Shown in pieces: positions 55,115 through 64,000 of a stretch of 64,000 nucleotides of DNA. The notes beneath the pieces were generated by a model that searched no databases, was not told the origin of the DNA, and saw nothing but the letters and a program-made list of their open reading frames with translations. Within the stretch, counting starts at the first letter, position 1. Every line of letters starts with the position of its first letter. The position numbers and the translations under genes are program-made. Origin of the DNA: Aquiflexum gelatinilyticum (lineage in GTDB: Bacteria > Bacteroidota > Bacteroidia > Cytophagales > Cyclobacteriaceae); the NCBI RefSeq assembly GCF_024741135.1, contig NZ_JANSUY010000013.1, positions 1 through 64,000 of the forward strand, in the 5' to 3' direction.

Positions 55115-55144
55115 TTTGCGATAATTCTAAAAAGTTTACATTTG
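55115..55144 (+). promoter_or_regulatory. Promoter of glmS
   Basis: TTTG (55115-55118) and TACATTTG (55137-55144) are spaced by 18 bases. The leader before the glmS ATG would be only about 14 bases, so a glmS riboswitch is not present. Confidence 0.7.
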
Positions 55145-55163
55145 GGCTGTTAAATTTTTATAT

Positions 55164-57005
55164 ATGTGTGGAATCGTAGCTTATGTAGGGCAAAAAGAAG
55201 CCTTACCAATCATCATCAAAGGACTTAAGAGATTAGAATACCGGGGTTATGATAGTGCCGGTGTGGCTTTACTCGGGCAAGACGGCCTCAGCATTTACAA
55301 GAAAAAAGGGAAAGTTTCAGAACTGGAAAATCATCTTGAAAGTTTCAGGGATTTGAACTCCAAAATAGGAATTGGTCATACCCGTTGGGCGACACACGGT
55401 GAACCCAATGATGTCAATGCACATCCTCATTATTCCTCCAATGAAAAATTTGCAATGATCCATAACGGAATCATTGAAAATTATGATGTCCTCAAAACCG
55501 ACCTGATCAACAAGGGTTACAAATTCCAAAGTGAAACAGACTCTGAGGTTTTTATCAAATTCATTGAAGACATCTATGCTAACAATTACATCAGCCTCGA
55601 GGAAGCAGTAAGGTTGGCTTTGCATAAAGTCGTCGGTGCTTATGCCATCGTCATCATGAACATTGAAGAGCCGGACACCCTCATTGCAGCGAGAAAAGGC
55701 TCTCCCCTTGTTATCGGGGTCGGAGAAGATGAGTACTTCTTAGCTTCAGATGCAACACCAATTATAGAATATACCAATCAGGTGGTCTACCTTGATGATT
55801 ATGAAATTGCAGTCATCCGTGACAACAAACTTCAGATCAAAACCATCGAGAACGTAGAGACCAATCCTTATATCAATCAACTTGAAATGGAACTTGAGGC
55901 CATCGAAAAAGGAGGCTATGAGCATTTCATGTTGAAAGAAATTAACGAGCAACCAAGATCTATCGCAGATTGTATGCGTGGAAGATTGGATGCCAAAAAC
56001 GGCAGGCTGGTTCTTGGTGGCTTGAGGGATTATATGAATAAATTCCAAAACGCAGATAGAATCATCATCACTGCCTGTGGAACTTCTTGGCATGCCGGCT
56101 TGGTAGCTGAATACCTTTTTGAAGAATTTGCAAGAATTCCTGTAGAAGTGGAATATGCTTCCGAATTCAGGTACAGAAACCCAGTCATTTCAGAAAAAGA
56201 TTTTGTCATCGCCATTTCCCAATCCGGGGAAACAGCCGATACTTTGGCTGCCATCGAATTGGCTAAATCCAAAGGCGCCACCATCTTCGGAGTGTGTAAT
56301 GTCGTAGGATCTTCAATCCCGAGAGCAACACACGCCGGATCGTATACCCACGCAGGTCCTGAAATCGGAGTAGCTTCCACCAAAGCTTTTACAGCACAGA
56401 TTTCTGTTCTGACGATGATGGCCTTGAAATTGGGATATCAAAGAGGAACTTTGTCAGAAACGCGGTACATGCACCTATTGAATGAATTGGCAACAATTCC
56501 TTCCAAAGTAGAAAGAGCGCTTAAACTTGATTCAAAGGTCAAAGCCATTGCAGCAGAATACAAAGATTCTCGCAACTTCCTTTACTTAGGAAGGGGATAC
56601 AACTTCCCGGTAGCATTGGAAGGGGCATTGAAGCTCAAAGAAATTTCTTACATCCATGCAGAAGGTTATCCTGCAGCAGAAATGAAACACGGTCCAATTG
56701 CTTTGATTGATCAGGAAATGCCGGTAGTCTTCATCGCTACCAAAGACAGCTCTTATGAAAAAGTCGTCAGCAACATTCAGGAGGTAAAAGCCCGAAAAGG
56801 TAAGATCATTGCCGTAGTCACAGAGGGGGATACCACTGTCAGAGGATTAGCAGACCATGTGATCGAAATTCCTGAAACAGAAGAAGCCTTTGTTCCTTTG
56901 ATTGCAGTGGTTCCCTTGCAGCAACTCTCCTACCACATCGCAGTCATGAGAGGTTGCAATGTCGATCAGCCAAGGAATCTGGCGAAGTCAGTGACAGTGG
57001 AATAA
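55164..57005 (+). CDS. glmS: Glutamine-fructose-6-phosphate aminotransferase
   Basis: A 613-residue enzyme making glucosamine-6-phosphate for peptidoglycan and lipopolysaccharide. The N-terminal glutaminase domain begins MCGIVAYVG with the nucleophile Cys2, and GHTRWATHGEPN is intact. Two SIS sugar-isomerase domains follow (about 290-430 and 460-600; TACGTSWHAG and ISQSGETADT), and the C-terminus PRNLAKSVTVE is the family end. It has its own promoter and a terminator. Confidence 0.97.
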   Translation: MCGIVAYVGQKEALPIIIKGLKRLEYRGYDSAGVALLGQDGLSIYKKKGKVSELENHLESFRDLNSKIGIGHTRWATHGEPNDVNAHPHYSSNEKFAMIHNGIIENYDVLKTDLINKGYKFQSETDSEVFIKFIEDIYANNYISLEEAVRLALHKVVGAYAIVIMNIEEPDTLIAARKGSPLVIGVGEDEYFLASDATPIIEYTNQVVYLDDYEIAVIRDNKLQIKTIENVETNPYINQLEMELEAIEKGGYEHFMLKEINEQPRSIADCMRGRLDAKNGRLVLGGLRDYMNKFQNADRIIITACGTSWHAGLVAEYLFEEFARIPVEVEYASEFRYRNPVISEKDFVIAISQSGETADTLAAIELAKSKGATIFGVCNVVGSSIPRATHAGSYTHAGPEIGVASTKAFTAQISVLTMMALKLGYQRGTLSETRYMHLLNELATIPSKVERALKLDSKVKAIAAEYKDSRNFLYLGRGYNFPVALEGALKLKEISYIHAEGYPAAEMKHGPIALIDQEMPVVFIATKDSSYEKVVSNIQEVKARKGKIIAVVTEGDTTVRGLADHVIEIPETEEAFVPLIAVVPLQQLSYHIAVMRGCNVDQPRNLAKSVTVE

Positions 57006-57089
57006 AGGGGTTAAAGGTAACTGGTAAGAGGCGAAAGGTGGGTTCAGATTACCGCTTTAGATTTTGGTAAAAAAATCAATACAAATCAT

Positions 57090-57124
57090 AACTGCCCTTA
57101 GGTAATTCCGAAGGGCAGTTTTTG
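57090..57124 (+). terminator. Terminator of glmS
   Basis: AACTGCCCTT pairs perfectly over 10 bases with AAGGGCAGTT around an 11-base loop, followed by a T-rich run. Confidence 0.85.
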
Positions 57125-57464
57125 TTTTTGGTCACCAACAAGATTCCTTTTTGAAGAATTACGTCTCAATGAAGATTTTAACTATTCCCAGTGATATTAG
57201 TAGATCATTATTTATTGAACCACAAAGAAGCAAAGAAAACAAAAGCCCGATCTTTGTTCCTTTTTGTTCCTTTATGGTAAATATGCTTTTTCCTCTGCGT
57301 TTTTGAGTCTCTGCGTGAATTAAAAAATACCATTGCATCTTTCAATTTAAGCTTTTACATGAAGGGTATTTGAAGAAATTAGGAAGCATTGCATTTTGTG
57401 AACGAATTGGCAAAAAATAAATTTTCTTCCTTATTTTCCTTTCCGCCTTCAAAACCACCTTCCC
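57125..57464. other. Intergenic region with a degenerate palindromic element
   Basis: About 340 bases without a gene between glmS and the M14 peptidase gene. It contains an inverted repeat between 57218 and 57279 and a direct repeat CTCTGCGTTTTTGAGTCTCTGCG at its right side (57293-57315). I see no tRNA or conserved RNA in it. The minus-strand frame across part of it is a shadow of the peptidase gene. Confidence 0.55.
57218..57279. repeat. Degenerate palindromic element
   Basis: The left arm AACCACAAAGAAGCAAAG (57218-57235) is matched in reverse by TTTGTTCCTTTATGGT (about 57263-57278), where the reverse complement reads ACCATAAAGGAACAAA. The pattern is like the ends of the 15-18 kb elements. 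Confidence 0.5.
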
Positions 57465-60053
57465 ATGAAAAAAATACAAAGTCTTTTCCTGTTTTTTCTG
57501 ATGTCCACACTCTCTGTTTTTGGGCAAAAAAGTCCTGCAGGAACCGCAGACATCTCCCTTCAATATTACCTTCCTTCCGGATTTACTTACAATGAAAAAA
57601 TCCCCAAGCCAAAAGACATTTTGGGGTTTGAAGTGGGCGAATGGAATGCAGGGTACGATCAGGTAATCCGGTATTTTGAAAAATTGGCAGCAAGTTCGCC
57701 CCGGGTAAAGTTCGAAATCATCGGATATACCTATGAAAAGCGGCCCCAAATCATGTTGACGATCACCTCTCCCGAAAACCTCGCCAACATCGATAAAATC
57801 AAATCCGACAGACAGCAACTCCGTGACCCCAATGCCAAGATTGATTTTGATAAAATGCCCTTGGTCATGGCCGCGGGATATTCGGTCCATGGCAATGAGG
57901 CAAGCGCTATCAATTCCTCGATTTTGGCGGCCTACCATTTTGCTGCAGCAAATGAGATAGAACAAGACTTAAAAAACATCATCATCCTGATAGATCCTGC
58001 ACTGAATCCTGACGGAAGCAACCGATACGCCTCTTGGGTCAATACCCACAGGTCTTACAACCTCAACGGCGATCCTGCAAACCGCGAACACAGCGAAGCT
58101 TGGCCGGGCGGAAGGGGAAACCATTATTGGTTTGACCTCAACAGGGATTGGCTGCTTGTACAGCATCCCGAATCACAAAACAGGGTTGCTAAATTTCAGG
58201 AATGGCTGCCCAATATTTACCTTGATTACCACGAAATGGGAACCAACAATACTTTCTTTTTTCAGCCGGGAATCCCAAGTCGGGACCATCCACTGACTCC
58301 AAAGAAAAATATGGAACTGACGGAGAAAATCGCCCAATACCATGCCAAGGCCATGGATGATTTAGGTTCTCTTTACCATTCCAGAGAAAGTTTTGATGAG
58401 TATTATTTTGGCTATGGATCTACTTATCCTGATATCCAAGGTTCAATAGGCATTTTGTTTGAGCAGGCTTCCTCAAGAGGTCATTTGCAGGAAAGCATCT
58501 ATGGTCCTTTGCCTTTTGCTTTTACCATCAGAAATCAGTTCAGAACGAGCGTGAGTTCCTTTGAGGCAGCCAAAAACATGCGGGGAGAAATCAACAAGTT
58601 CATGCAGGATTTCTATGCTGAATCCTTGAAAGAATCTGCCGTGGACACCAACAAGGCATATATCTTTGGTGATACCGCAGATGCCGCACGTGGTTTTCAC
58701 CTGGCTGAAATGATCCAACAGCATCAGATCGATGTCTACTCCCTCAACCAAAACATCACTGTCAACGGTGTCTCTTTTGAGAAAGAAAAAGCCTATATCG
58801 TCCCGCTAGACCAACCGCAATACAAGTTGATCAAGGCGATTTTTGAAACTCGAAATACTTTTCAGGATAGCCTTTTTTATGACGTCTCGGCTTGGACCTT
58901 GCCGATGTCCTTCAACCTTGACTACACCGCATTGAGCAGCAAAATCATGAATCTTGCAGACGTCACACTTCTCGAAGAAGGTTTTGGCAAAAAAGCCGGA
59001 ACCCTGATCGGTGAAAAAAACGCCTATGCCTACGCCTTTGAATGGGCGGACTATTATGCGCCAAAGGCTGCTTACAAGTTGATGGATGAAGGATATTTGG
59101 TTCGTCTGACGCATGAACCCATCACCCTTGCTGACGGAAAGGTCCTGAAAAGAGGAAGTATTCTAGTCAGCACACAAAGAGATGCTGAAGAAGATGCTGC
59201 CACCAAACTTCACTCCTCTTTAGCTTCCCTTGCTGCCGAAACGGGAATCACTGTCTACGGCATCAATACCGGATATACTTCGGGTGTCAATATCGGATCT
59301 CCAAGCATTGATGTGTTGAAAAAACCAGAAGTCGCTGTCTTGGTAGGAACAGGTGTCGCAAGCGGAGAAGCCGGAGAAATGTGGCACCTCTTGGACCAAA
59401 GGTTTGATATGCCAATAACCCTCTTACCTGTAGAAAGACTACGAAATACCGACATGAGTAGGTACAATGTCCTTATCATGCCGAATGGCAATTATTCAAG
59501 TTGGGGAAAATCCGAAGCCGAAGAAATCAAATCCTGGGCAAGTGCCGGAAATACCCTGATCGCGAGAGGCAATGCCATGACTTGGCTCAACAGCAATGAA
59601 CTGGTTTCATTTACCTTCAAAAAAGAACCCAAAGAGGAAGAAAAAATGGCCGCCCAACCTTATGAAGACTACACCAAAAATACCGGTGCAAGGATGACAA
59701 GCGGGACGATTTTCAATGTAAAACTTGACATTACACATCCCATAGGGTATGGCTACGGCAAGGGGGATCTTTTCACTTTCCGAAACAGTAACCAATTCCT
59801 TGAACCTGGAAAAAATCCTTACTCCAATCCCATGGTCTATACCGACAAGCCTTTGGCAAGTGGTTATGTCCATCCTGAAAACCTCGAGTTGGTCAGAAAC
59901 AGCAGCGCCATTCAAGTCAAGCGCCTCGGCCGGGGACGTGTCATCGGTATGGTGGACAACCCCAATTTCAGGGCGATTTGGTACGGAACCAACAAGCTTT
60001 TCCTCAATGCCATATTCTTTGGTCAAGTGATAGAAGGCGGGACTGCGGATTGA
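57465..60053 (+). CDS. M14 family zinc carboxypeptidase-like protein
   Basis: An 862-residue exported metallopeptidase (signal peptide 1-20, before QKSPAG). The zinc site is His132-x2-Glu135 in SVHGNEAS, with the third ligand in LDYHEMG near 262; NTHRSYNLNGDP and NHYWFDLNRDW carry the substrate-binding Arg and Asn. A large C-terminal part (about 620-730) resembles a class I glutamine amidotransferase-like fold (PEVAVLVGTGVASGEAGE, NVLIMPNGNYSSW). Likely a periplasmic or surface peptidase cleaving C-terminal residues. Confidence 0.88.
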   Translation: MKKIQSLFLFFLMSTLSVFGQKSPAGTADISLQYYLPSGFTYNEKIPKPKDILGFEVGEWNAGYDQVIRYFEKLAASSPRVKFEIIGYTYEKRPQIMLTITSPENLANIDKIKSDRQQLRDPNAKIDFDKMPLVMAAGYSVHGNEASAINSSILAAYHFAAANEIEQDLKNIIILIDPALNPDGSNRYASWVNTHRSYNLNGDPANREHSEAWPGGRGNHYWFDLNRDWLLVQHPESQNRVAKFQEWLPNIYLDYHEMGTNNTFFFQPGIPSRDHPLTPKKNMELTEKIAQYHAKAMDDLGSLYHSRESFDEYYFGYGSTYPDIQGSIGILFEQASSRGHLQESIYGPLPFAFTIRNQFRTSVSSFEAAKNMRGEINKFMQDFYAESLKESAVDTNKAYIFGDTADAARGFHLAEMIQQHQIDVYSLNQNITVNGVSFEKEKAYIVPLDQPQYKLIKAIFETRNTFQDSLFYDVSAWTLPMSFNLDYTALSSKIMNLADVTLLEEGFGKKAGTLIGEKNAYAYAFEWADYYAPKAAYKLMDEGYLVRLTHEPITLADGKVLKRGSILVSTQRDAEEDAATKLHSSLASLAAETGITVYGINTGYTSGVNIGSPSIDVLKKPEVAVLVGTGVASGEAGEMWHLLDQRFDMPITLLPVERLRNTDMSRYNVLIMPNGNYSSWGKSEAEEIKSWASAGNTLIARGNAMTWLNSNELVSFTFKKEPKEEEKMAAQPYEDYTKNTGARMTSGTIFNVKLDITHPIGYGYGKGDLFTFRNSNQFLEPGKNPYSNPMVYTDKPLASGYVHPENLELVRNSSAIQVKRLGRGRVIGMVDNPNFRAIWYGTNKLFLNAIFFGQVIEGGTAD

Positions 60054-60066
60054 TCTTTTTCCAATT

Positions 60067-60099
60067 AACCCTCCAAGCCTTGAAAACCCTTGGAGGGTT
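60067..60099. terminator. Bidirectional terminator
   Basis: AACCCTCCAAG pairs with CTTGGAGGGTT (11 bp) around an 11-base loop between the convergent peptidase and AraC-type genes. Confidence 0.75.
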
Positions 60100-60103
60100 A
60101 TTC

Positions 60104-60979
60104 CTATTCTAGGGTCTTGAAATAATCCTTTTTGTAAACCAACGGCGTCACCCCAATCCTTTCCTTGAACTGTCTGTTAAAATTGGAAAGGGTATTGAAA
60201 CCGCTTTCATAACAGATTTCGCTGATGTTGGCATCCATTTCATGTAGCAGTTTGCAGGCATGCCCGATCCTGACATCTGCAAGAAACTCCGAAAAAGACT
60301 TGTTCATCCTCGAAGAAAAGTACCGGCTGAAGGCACTTTCCGTCATATTCGCCAAGGATGCCACTTCCTCCAACAGGATTTTTTGGCGGAAATTCTCCAT
60401 AACATATTCATAGACTTTACTCATCCTGTCTTTTTCGGATTCTTTGTTGGTATTGATGTAGCCGGCCTGCGTAATGGGATGACAGTCGGAAGACTCTGAC
60501 AAAACTTTCAGTATTTCCAGCAATTTCAGGATACTGTCAATCCCTTTTGAATCAAGCAGTTTTTCCAATTGACCACGAAGCAACTCATTGGTCTTCCCTG
60601 TAATCTCCAATCCCCTTTCTGATTTTTGGAGCAAAGTCTTGATCGCTTCAAATTCCTCCTTGTCATAAATGGCATTTCCCAAAAAATCTTTCCCAAAGTA
60701 CACCACAATCCCCTTTGTCATGAGGCCGCTGTCTTTGTCAAAGTACTGCGGATCATTCCTCCACAGATGCGGAAGGTTTGGTCCTGTAAAAACCAAATCA
60801 AACTCCTTGAAAGGCTTCATTTGATCACCAATAAACCTTGTCCCTTTACCCTCTAAAACTAAGAACAACTGGTACTCATTGTGAAAGTGCCAATGCTTGT
60901 CAAAATTGGGGGCAACAAGCGCTTTTGCCACAAATGCTTTGTCCTCAGGGATCCTGGATTTTTGAAGTGCCTGTTTCAT
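60104..60979 (-). CDS. AraC family transcriptional regulator with cupin domain
   Basis: A 291-residue regulator. The N-terminal cupin (about 20-95) has HWHFHNEYQLFLVLEG, a metal-type His cluster, and the C-terminal part (about 190-288) carries two helix-turn-helix motifs (LLEEVASLANMTESAFSRYF and SEICYESGFNTLSNFNRQFK). It is divergent from the ThuA-like gene and probably controls it in response to a sugar or related ligand. Confidence 0.88.
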   Translation of the reverse strand: MKQALQKSRIPEDKAFVAKALVAPNFDKHWHFHNEYQLFLVLEGKGTRFIGDQMKPFKEFDLVFTGPNLPHLWRNDPQYFDKDSGLMTKGIVVYFGKDFLGNAIYDKEEFEAIKTLLQKSERGLEITGKTNELLRGQLEKLLDSKGIDSILKLLEILKVLSESSDCHPITQAGYINTNKESEKDRMSKVYEYVMENFRQKILLEEVASLANMTESAFSRYFSSRMNKSFSEFLADVRIGHACKLLHEMDANISEICYESGFNTLSNFNRQFKERIGVTPLVYKKDYFKTLE

Positions 60980-61130
60980 GATTAGTCAATTATGCCATAA
61001 TAATATTCAATTATCAAATTTATAGACAAAATTCAGTCACAATCAGCAAAAAAAAAGGAAGATTGCCATCTGTTTTATTTCCAATTTGAATCTTCCAATA
61101 AACCCTTATTTTCCCTAAATAACGCTATCC

Positions 61131-64000
61131 ATGAGATATTCTCATTTACTCCTCCTCCTGCTCCTCTTTTTTGCCATCGGTTGCGGCAAAAAATCGAAAT
61201 TACCTGAACTTCCTTCAGGACCAAGAAGGGCAGAAATCCTCTTCCTCGGTCATGACAGCAAGCACCATGATTCCGAGAAACTGATGCCTTACTTGGCTCG
61301 TCCCCTTTTCCAAAAAGGCATCAACCTCACCTATACTTCTGATCCCAATGACCTCAATCTGGACAACCTGAATCAGTATGACGGGATCATGATTTATGCT
61401 AACCATGACAGTATTACAGTAGAACAGGAAGCAGCCCTCAAAGAATATGTGGAAAGCGGCAAGGGTTTTATTCCCCTCCACAGTGCCTCTTTCTGTTTCC
61501 AGAATTCTGATTGGTATGTCGAAGCCGTAGGCGGACAGTTCCAATCGCATGGAACAGGGGATTTTACAGTCGACATCATTGCGGCTGACCATCCTGTAAT
61601 GCAGGGCGTGGAAGTTTTTGAGACCTGGGATGAAACTTATATCCATACCCGAATCAATCCTGACATGACTATTCTGATGGAAAGGGAAGAAAACGGACAC
61701 CGCGAGCCTTGGACTTGGGTGAGAAATCAAGGAAAAGGACGTGTATTTTACACAGCTTATGGACACAATGAGCGCACTTGGTCTCAGCCAAATTTCCATA
61801 CCCTTGTCGCCAACGGCGTACTTTGGGCGATAGGAGATGATTTAGCCAAGCAGGTGGCCGATTTCAAAATCCCTCAACCGGTTTTTGAAGATGCCGTCAT
61901 TCCAAACTACGAAAACAAAGACCCGGCGCCGAGATACCAACTTCCACTTTCTCCTGAAGAATCCATGAAATTGGTACAGATCCCAGTTGGATTTGAATTG
62001 CAGCTTTTTGCCTCTGAGCCTCAGATCGTCAATCCAATGGCAATGTGTTGGGATGAAAAGGGAAGACTGTATGTGATCGAAACAGAAGATTATCCCAATG
62101 AAGTTCGCACCGAAGGCGGAAATGACCGCATCAAAATTCTTGAAGATACAGACGGCGACGGCAAAGCTGACAAAGTAACTGTCTTTGCCGAAGGACTGAA
62201 TATCCCTACTAGCATCATGGCCATGAATGGGGGAATCCTCATCTCCATGGCTCCGGATTTTGTATTCTTAAAAGATACCGACGGTGACGACAAAGCCGAC
62301 GTAAAAGAAGTATTGATTACAGGTTGGGGCAAAAGCGATACGCACGCCGGACCTTCCAACTTGAAGTATGGCTATGACAATAACATTTGGGGTGTATTGG
62401 GCTATTCTGGATTTCAGGGAACTGTAGGCGGAAAGGAATTCAACTTCTCCCAAGGTATTTACAGATTCGCTCCTGATGCTTCGAACTTTGAGTTTTTGGG
62501 CTCGACCAGCAACAATACCTGGGGCCTTGGCTTCTCGGAAGATTTCAATGTCTTCATCTCTACAGCCAACGGTCAGCACTCTGCCTACTTGGCTATGACC
62601 AACAAAAACGTCAAAAGACCAATCGCCGGTGGGATGAACAATACCGTCTTTGGTATTGACAGCCATTACGACATGCCGCACCTGACGCAGTTTTTGAGAC
62701 AGGTGGATTACCATGGAGGATATACAGCTGCTGCTGGACATAATTTCTACACGGCAAGAACTTTCCCCAAATCTTATTGGAACCGCGTCGCTTTCGTAGC
62801 TGAACCCACAGGAAGGGTACTTCACAATGCCATCATTACCAAAGATGGATCAGGATTCAAAGAAAAGAATGGCTTCAATATCGTGGCGAGTTCGGATGAA
62901 TGGTTCTCTCCGGTACACGCAGAGGTCGGACCTGACGGTTCACTTTGGATTGCGGATTGGTACAACTTTATCATTCAGCACAATCCTACTCCCAAAGGAT
63001 TTGATAACGGTGCCGGTAATGCCTACATCAACCCGATGCGGGATGCAAAGCATGGTAGAATTTACAGGTTGGTTTACAGAGGCGCTCCTGAATACAAAGG
63101 CTTCGCCATTGACCCAACCAAGAATTCCGATTTGATTGCCGGCTTGAAAAGTGACAACATGTTTTGGAGGATGACGGCCCAAAGGCTCATCGTCGAAACC
63201 CAAAACAAATCCATCATCGGTGACCTTTACGAGCTGATCGAAAATTCGGATGTAGATGAAATCGGTCTCAATACCGCTGCCAACCATGCTCTTTGGACAT
63301 TGCACGGCCTCGGCGCACTGAGCGGTGATGATGCCCATGCCATCAAGAATGTGGGCAAAGCATTGTCCCATCCTTCTGCAGGTGTGAGAAAAAATGCCAT
63401 TGAGGTATTGCCAAAAACCAATGAAACTTTTGCGCTGATTCAATCCAACAAGGTCCATCAGGATCCTGACCTGAATGTGAGAAAAGCGGCTTTCCTTGCC
63501 TTGTCGGAGATTCCTGCTTCTGCTGAAATCAGCAACCTGATCTATGAAGCAAGTCAGGACGAAGCCAACGGAAAGGACGCCTACCTTCCTCAGGTGATTT
63601 TCTCCGGGGTTCTCGCCCATCCAAATTATTTTGAGCAGAACCTTGCCACGCTTTTCCCTGAAGAAAAAGTAGATTCCCTCTACACACTGACAGAAAAACT
63701 CACCAAGAGTCTTGTCGTCGAGCAATACAACCTCGACAGAAGGGCAGCGATCGTCTATCCTCCTGATGTCAGCAACAAAGAAATCCATATCGTCACCGAA
63801 TTGGCGGAAGGTAACGAACCGCTCGAAGGAGTCATTGCCGCACAGGGAAACAAGATGAACGGGTATTCCCTTTTTGTAAAAAAATCTACCTTGAATTGGG
63901 TAGTAAAACAAAACGGCAAAACCTATAAAATCACTGCCAGCAACCTGCCAAAAGAACTGTTTAAGGTGGAAGCCAAGCTTCTTGAGGGTGGAGTGATGAC
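61131..64000 (+). CDS. ThuA / PVC-type membrane-bound dehydrogenase-like lipoprotein, partial
   Basis: An open frame of 956 codons running off the right edge. It starts at ATG 61131 with a lipoprotein signal (LLFFAIGC, Cys17). A ThuA-like trefactor domain of glutamine amidotransferase-like fold follows (about 38-245; ILFLGHDSKHHD, GKGFIPLHSAS), then a beta-propeller of the membrane-bound dehydrogenase type (about 275-640, with DTDGDGKADK calcium-loop-like motifs) and helical HEAT-like repeats (about 680-860). A C-terminal CxxCH heme domain, usual in this family, would lie outside the window. Such proteins are linked to sugar oxidation. The large minus-strand frames opposite it are shadows. 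Confidence 0.85.
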   Translation, partial: MRYSHLLLLLLLFFAIGCGKKSKLPELPSGPRRAEILFLGHDSKHHDSEKLMPYLARPLFQKGINLTYTSDPNDLNLDNLNQYDGIMIYANHDSITVEQEAALKEYVESGKGFIPLHSASFCFQNSDWYVEAVGGQFQSHGTGDFTVDIIAADHPVMQGVEVFETWDETYIHTRINPDMTILMEREENGHREPWTWVRNQGKGRVFYTAYGHNERTWSQPNFHTLVANGVLWAIGDDLAKQVADFKIPQPVFEDAVIPNYENKDPAPRYQLPLSPEESMKLVQIPVGFELQLFASEPQIVNPMAMCWDEKGRLYVIETEDYPNEVRTEGGNDRIKILEDTDGDGKADKVTVFAEGLNIPTSIMAMNGGILISMAPDFVFLKDTDGDDKADVKEVLITGWGKSDTHAGPSNLKYGYDNNIWGVLGYSGFQGTVGGKEFNFSQGIYRFAPDASNFEFLGSTSNNTWGLGFSEDFNVFISTANGQHSAYLAMTNKNVKRPIAGGMNNTVFGIDSHYDMPHLTQFLRQVDYHGGYTAAAGHNFYTARTFPKSYWNRVAFVAEPTGRVLHNAIITKDGSGFKEKNGFNIVASSDEWFSPVHAEVGPDGSLWIADWYNFIIQHNPTPKGFDNGAGNAYINPMRDAKHGRIYRLVYRGAPEYKGFAIDPTKNSDLIAGLKSDNMFWRMTAQRLIVETQNKSIIGDLYELIENSDVDEIGLNTAANHALWTLHGLGALSGDDAHAIKNVGKALSHPSAGVRKNAIEVLPKTNETFALIQSNKVHQDPDLNVRKAAFLALSEIPASAEISNLIYEASQDEANGKDAYLPQVIFSGVLAHPNYFEQNLATLFPEEKVDSLYTLTEKLTKSLVVEQYNLDRRAAIVYPPDVSNKEIHIVTELAEGNEPLEGVIAAQGNKMNGYSLFVKKSTLNWVVKQNGKTYKITASNLPKELFKVEAKLLEGGVM

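Noticed and set aside
55145-55163. glmS ribozyme
   Set aside because: The promoter leaves a leader of only about 14 bases before the start codon.
57342-57965. Minus-strand frame of 207 codons
   Set aside because: It overlaps the M14 peptidase start, including its signal peptide, and has no recognisable domain.
61215-63911. Three long minus-strand frames (61215-61799, 62268-62825, 62940-63911)
   Set aside because: They lie opposite the continuous plus-strand ThuA/dehydrogenase-like frame, show no family motif and have repetitive, unusual composition. They are shadows.

Overview
The window looks like chromosomal DNA of a member of the Bacteroidota, most likely a pigmented Cytophagales species near Algoriphagus, Belliella or Cyclobacterium. 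The phylum call rests on several things seen here: a SusC/SusD pair, type IX secretion (T9SS) proteins (PorP/SprF, a gliding-type C-terminal sorting domain, a PorE-like protein), a DUF4270 lipoprotein, and promoters with the Bacteroidota -7 element TAnnTTTG. The genus-level guess is inference only.

Layout. 1-5.1 kb: a possible gene end at the left edge, then a PorP/SprF protein next to a large secreted lectin/PKD protein, then purA. 5.2-6.0 kb: a fur-STAS overlapping pair. 6.4-9.0 kb: a CHT1-like choline transporter divergent from a phosphatidylcholine synthase. 9.1-15 kb: relA/spoT, tRNA-Leu(UAG), and tig-clpP-clpX. 15-18.3 kb: an unusual repeat-rich block with two GxxExxY genes on either side of lpxB, a tandem array of 190-bp units, and a PTPS/QueD-family gene. 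18.4-24.8 kb: a SusC/SusD operon with two secreted companions and a very AT-rich upstream region. 24.8-29.1 kb: PorE-like, queE, two GNAT genes, ogt. 29.3-36.6 kb: a LexA/CI-like S24 regulator, tRNA-Leu(UAA) and tRNA-Gly(GCC), a LuxR-type regulator, mutS, a SPOUT methyltransferase, csaA and a Rieske protein. 36.7-45 kb: tag-tspO-DUF4286 divergent from a carotenoid locus (cruF, crtZ, a CarH-like regulator, a sigma factor, crtI, crtB, ispH, crtW). 45-52.8 kb: a TonB-dependent receptor, an AraC regulator, an acyl-CoA dehydrogenase, a membrane metallopeptidase, a LPG-synthase-like membrane protein, panD and panC. 52.9-64 kb: an orphan starch-synthase N-domain protein, DUF4270, glmS, an M14 peptidase, an AraC regulator, and a ThuA/PVC-type cytochrome-like lipoprotein that runs off the right edge.

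How genes fit together. The carotenoid locus contains a putative B12-dependent light sensor (CarH type, intact W-x9-EH motif). The sigma-crtI promoter carries three copies of TTTGTTTAA, two of them forming an inverted repeat around the -7 element; this is a candidate light-regulated switch. CruF, CrtZ and CrtW together suggest a monocyclic 1'-hydroxylated, 3-hydroxylated, 4-ketolated carotenoid of the saproxanthin/flexixanthin type, but no lycopene cyclase or second desaturase is in the window. The choline transporter plus Pcs pair suggests scavenging of choline for phosphatidylcholine, unusual for this phylum. The 15-18 kb block and a site at 57.2 kb share a degenerate terminal pattern (ACCA..AG..CAC..AG), suggesting a family of small palindrome-ended elements, one of which carries a GxxExxY gene.
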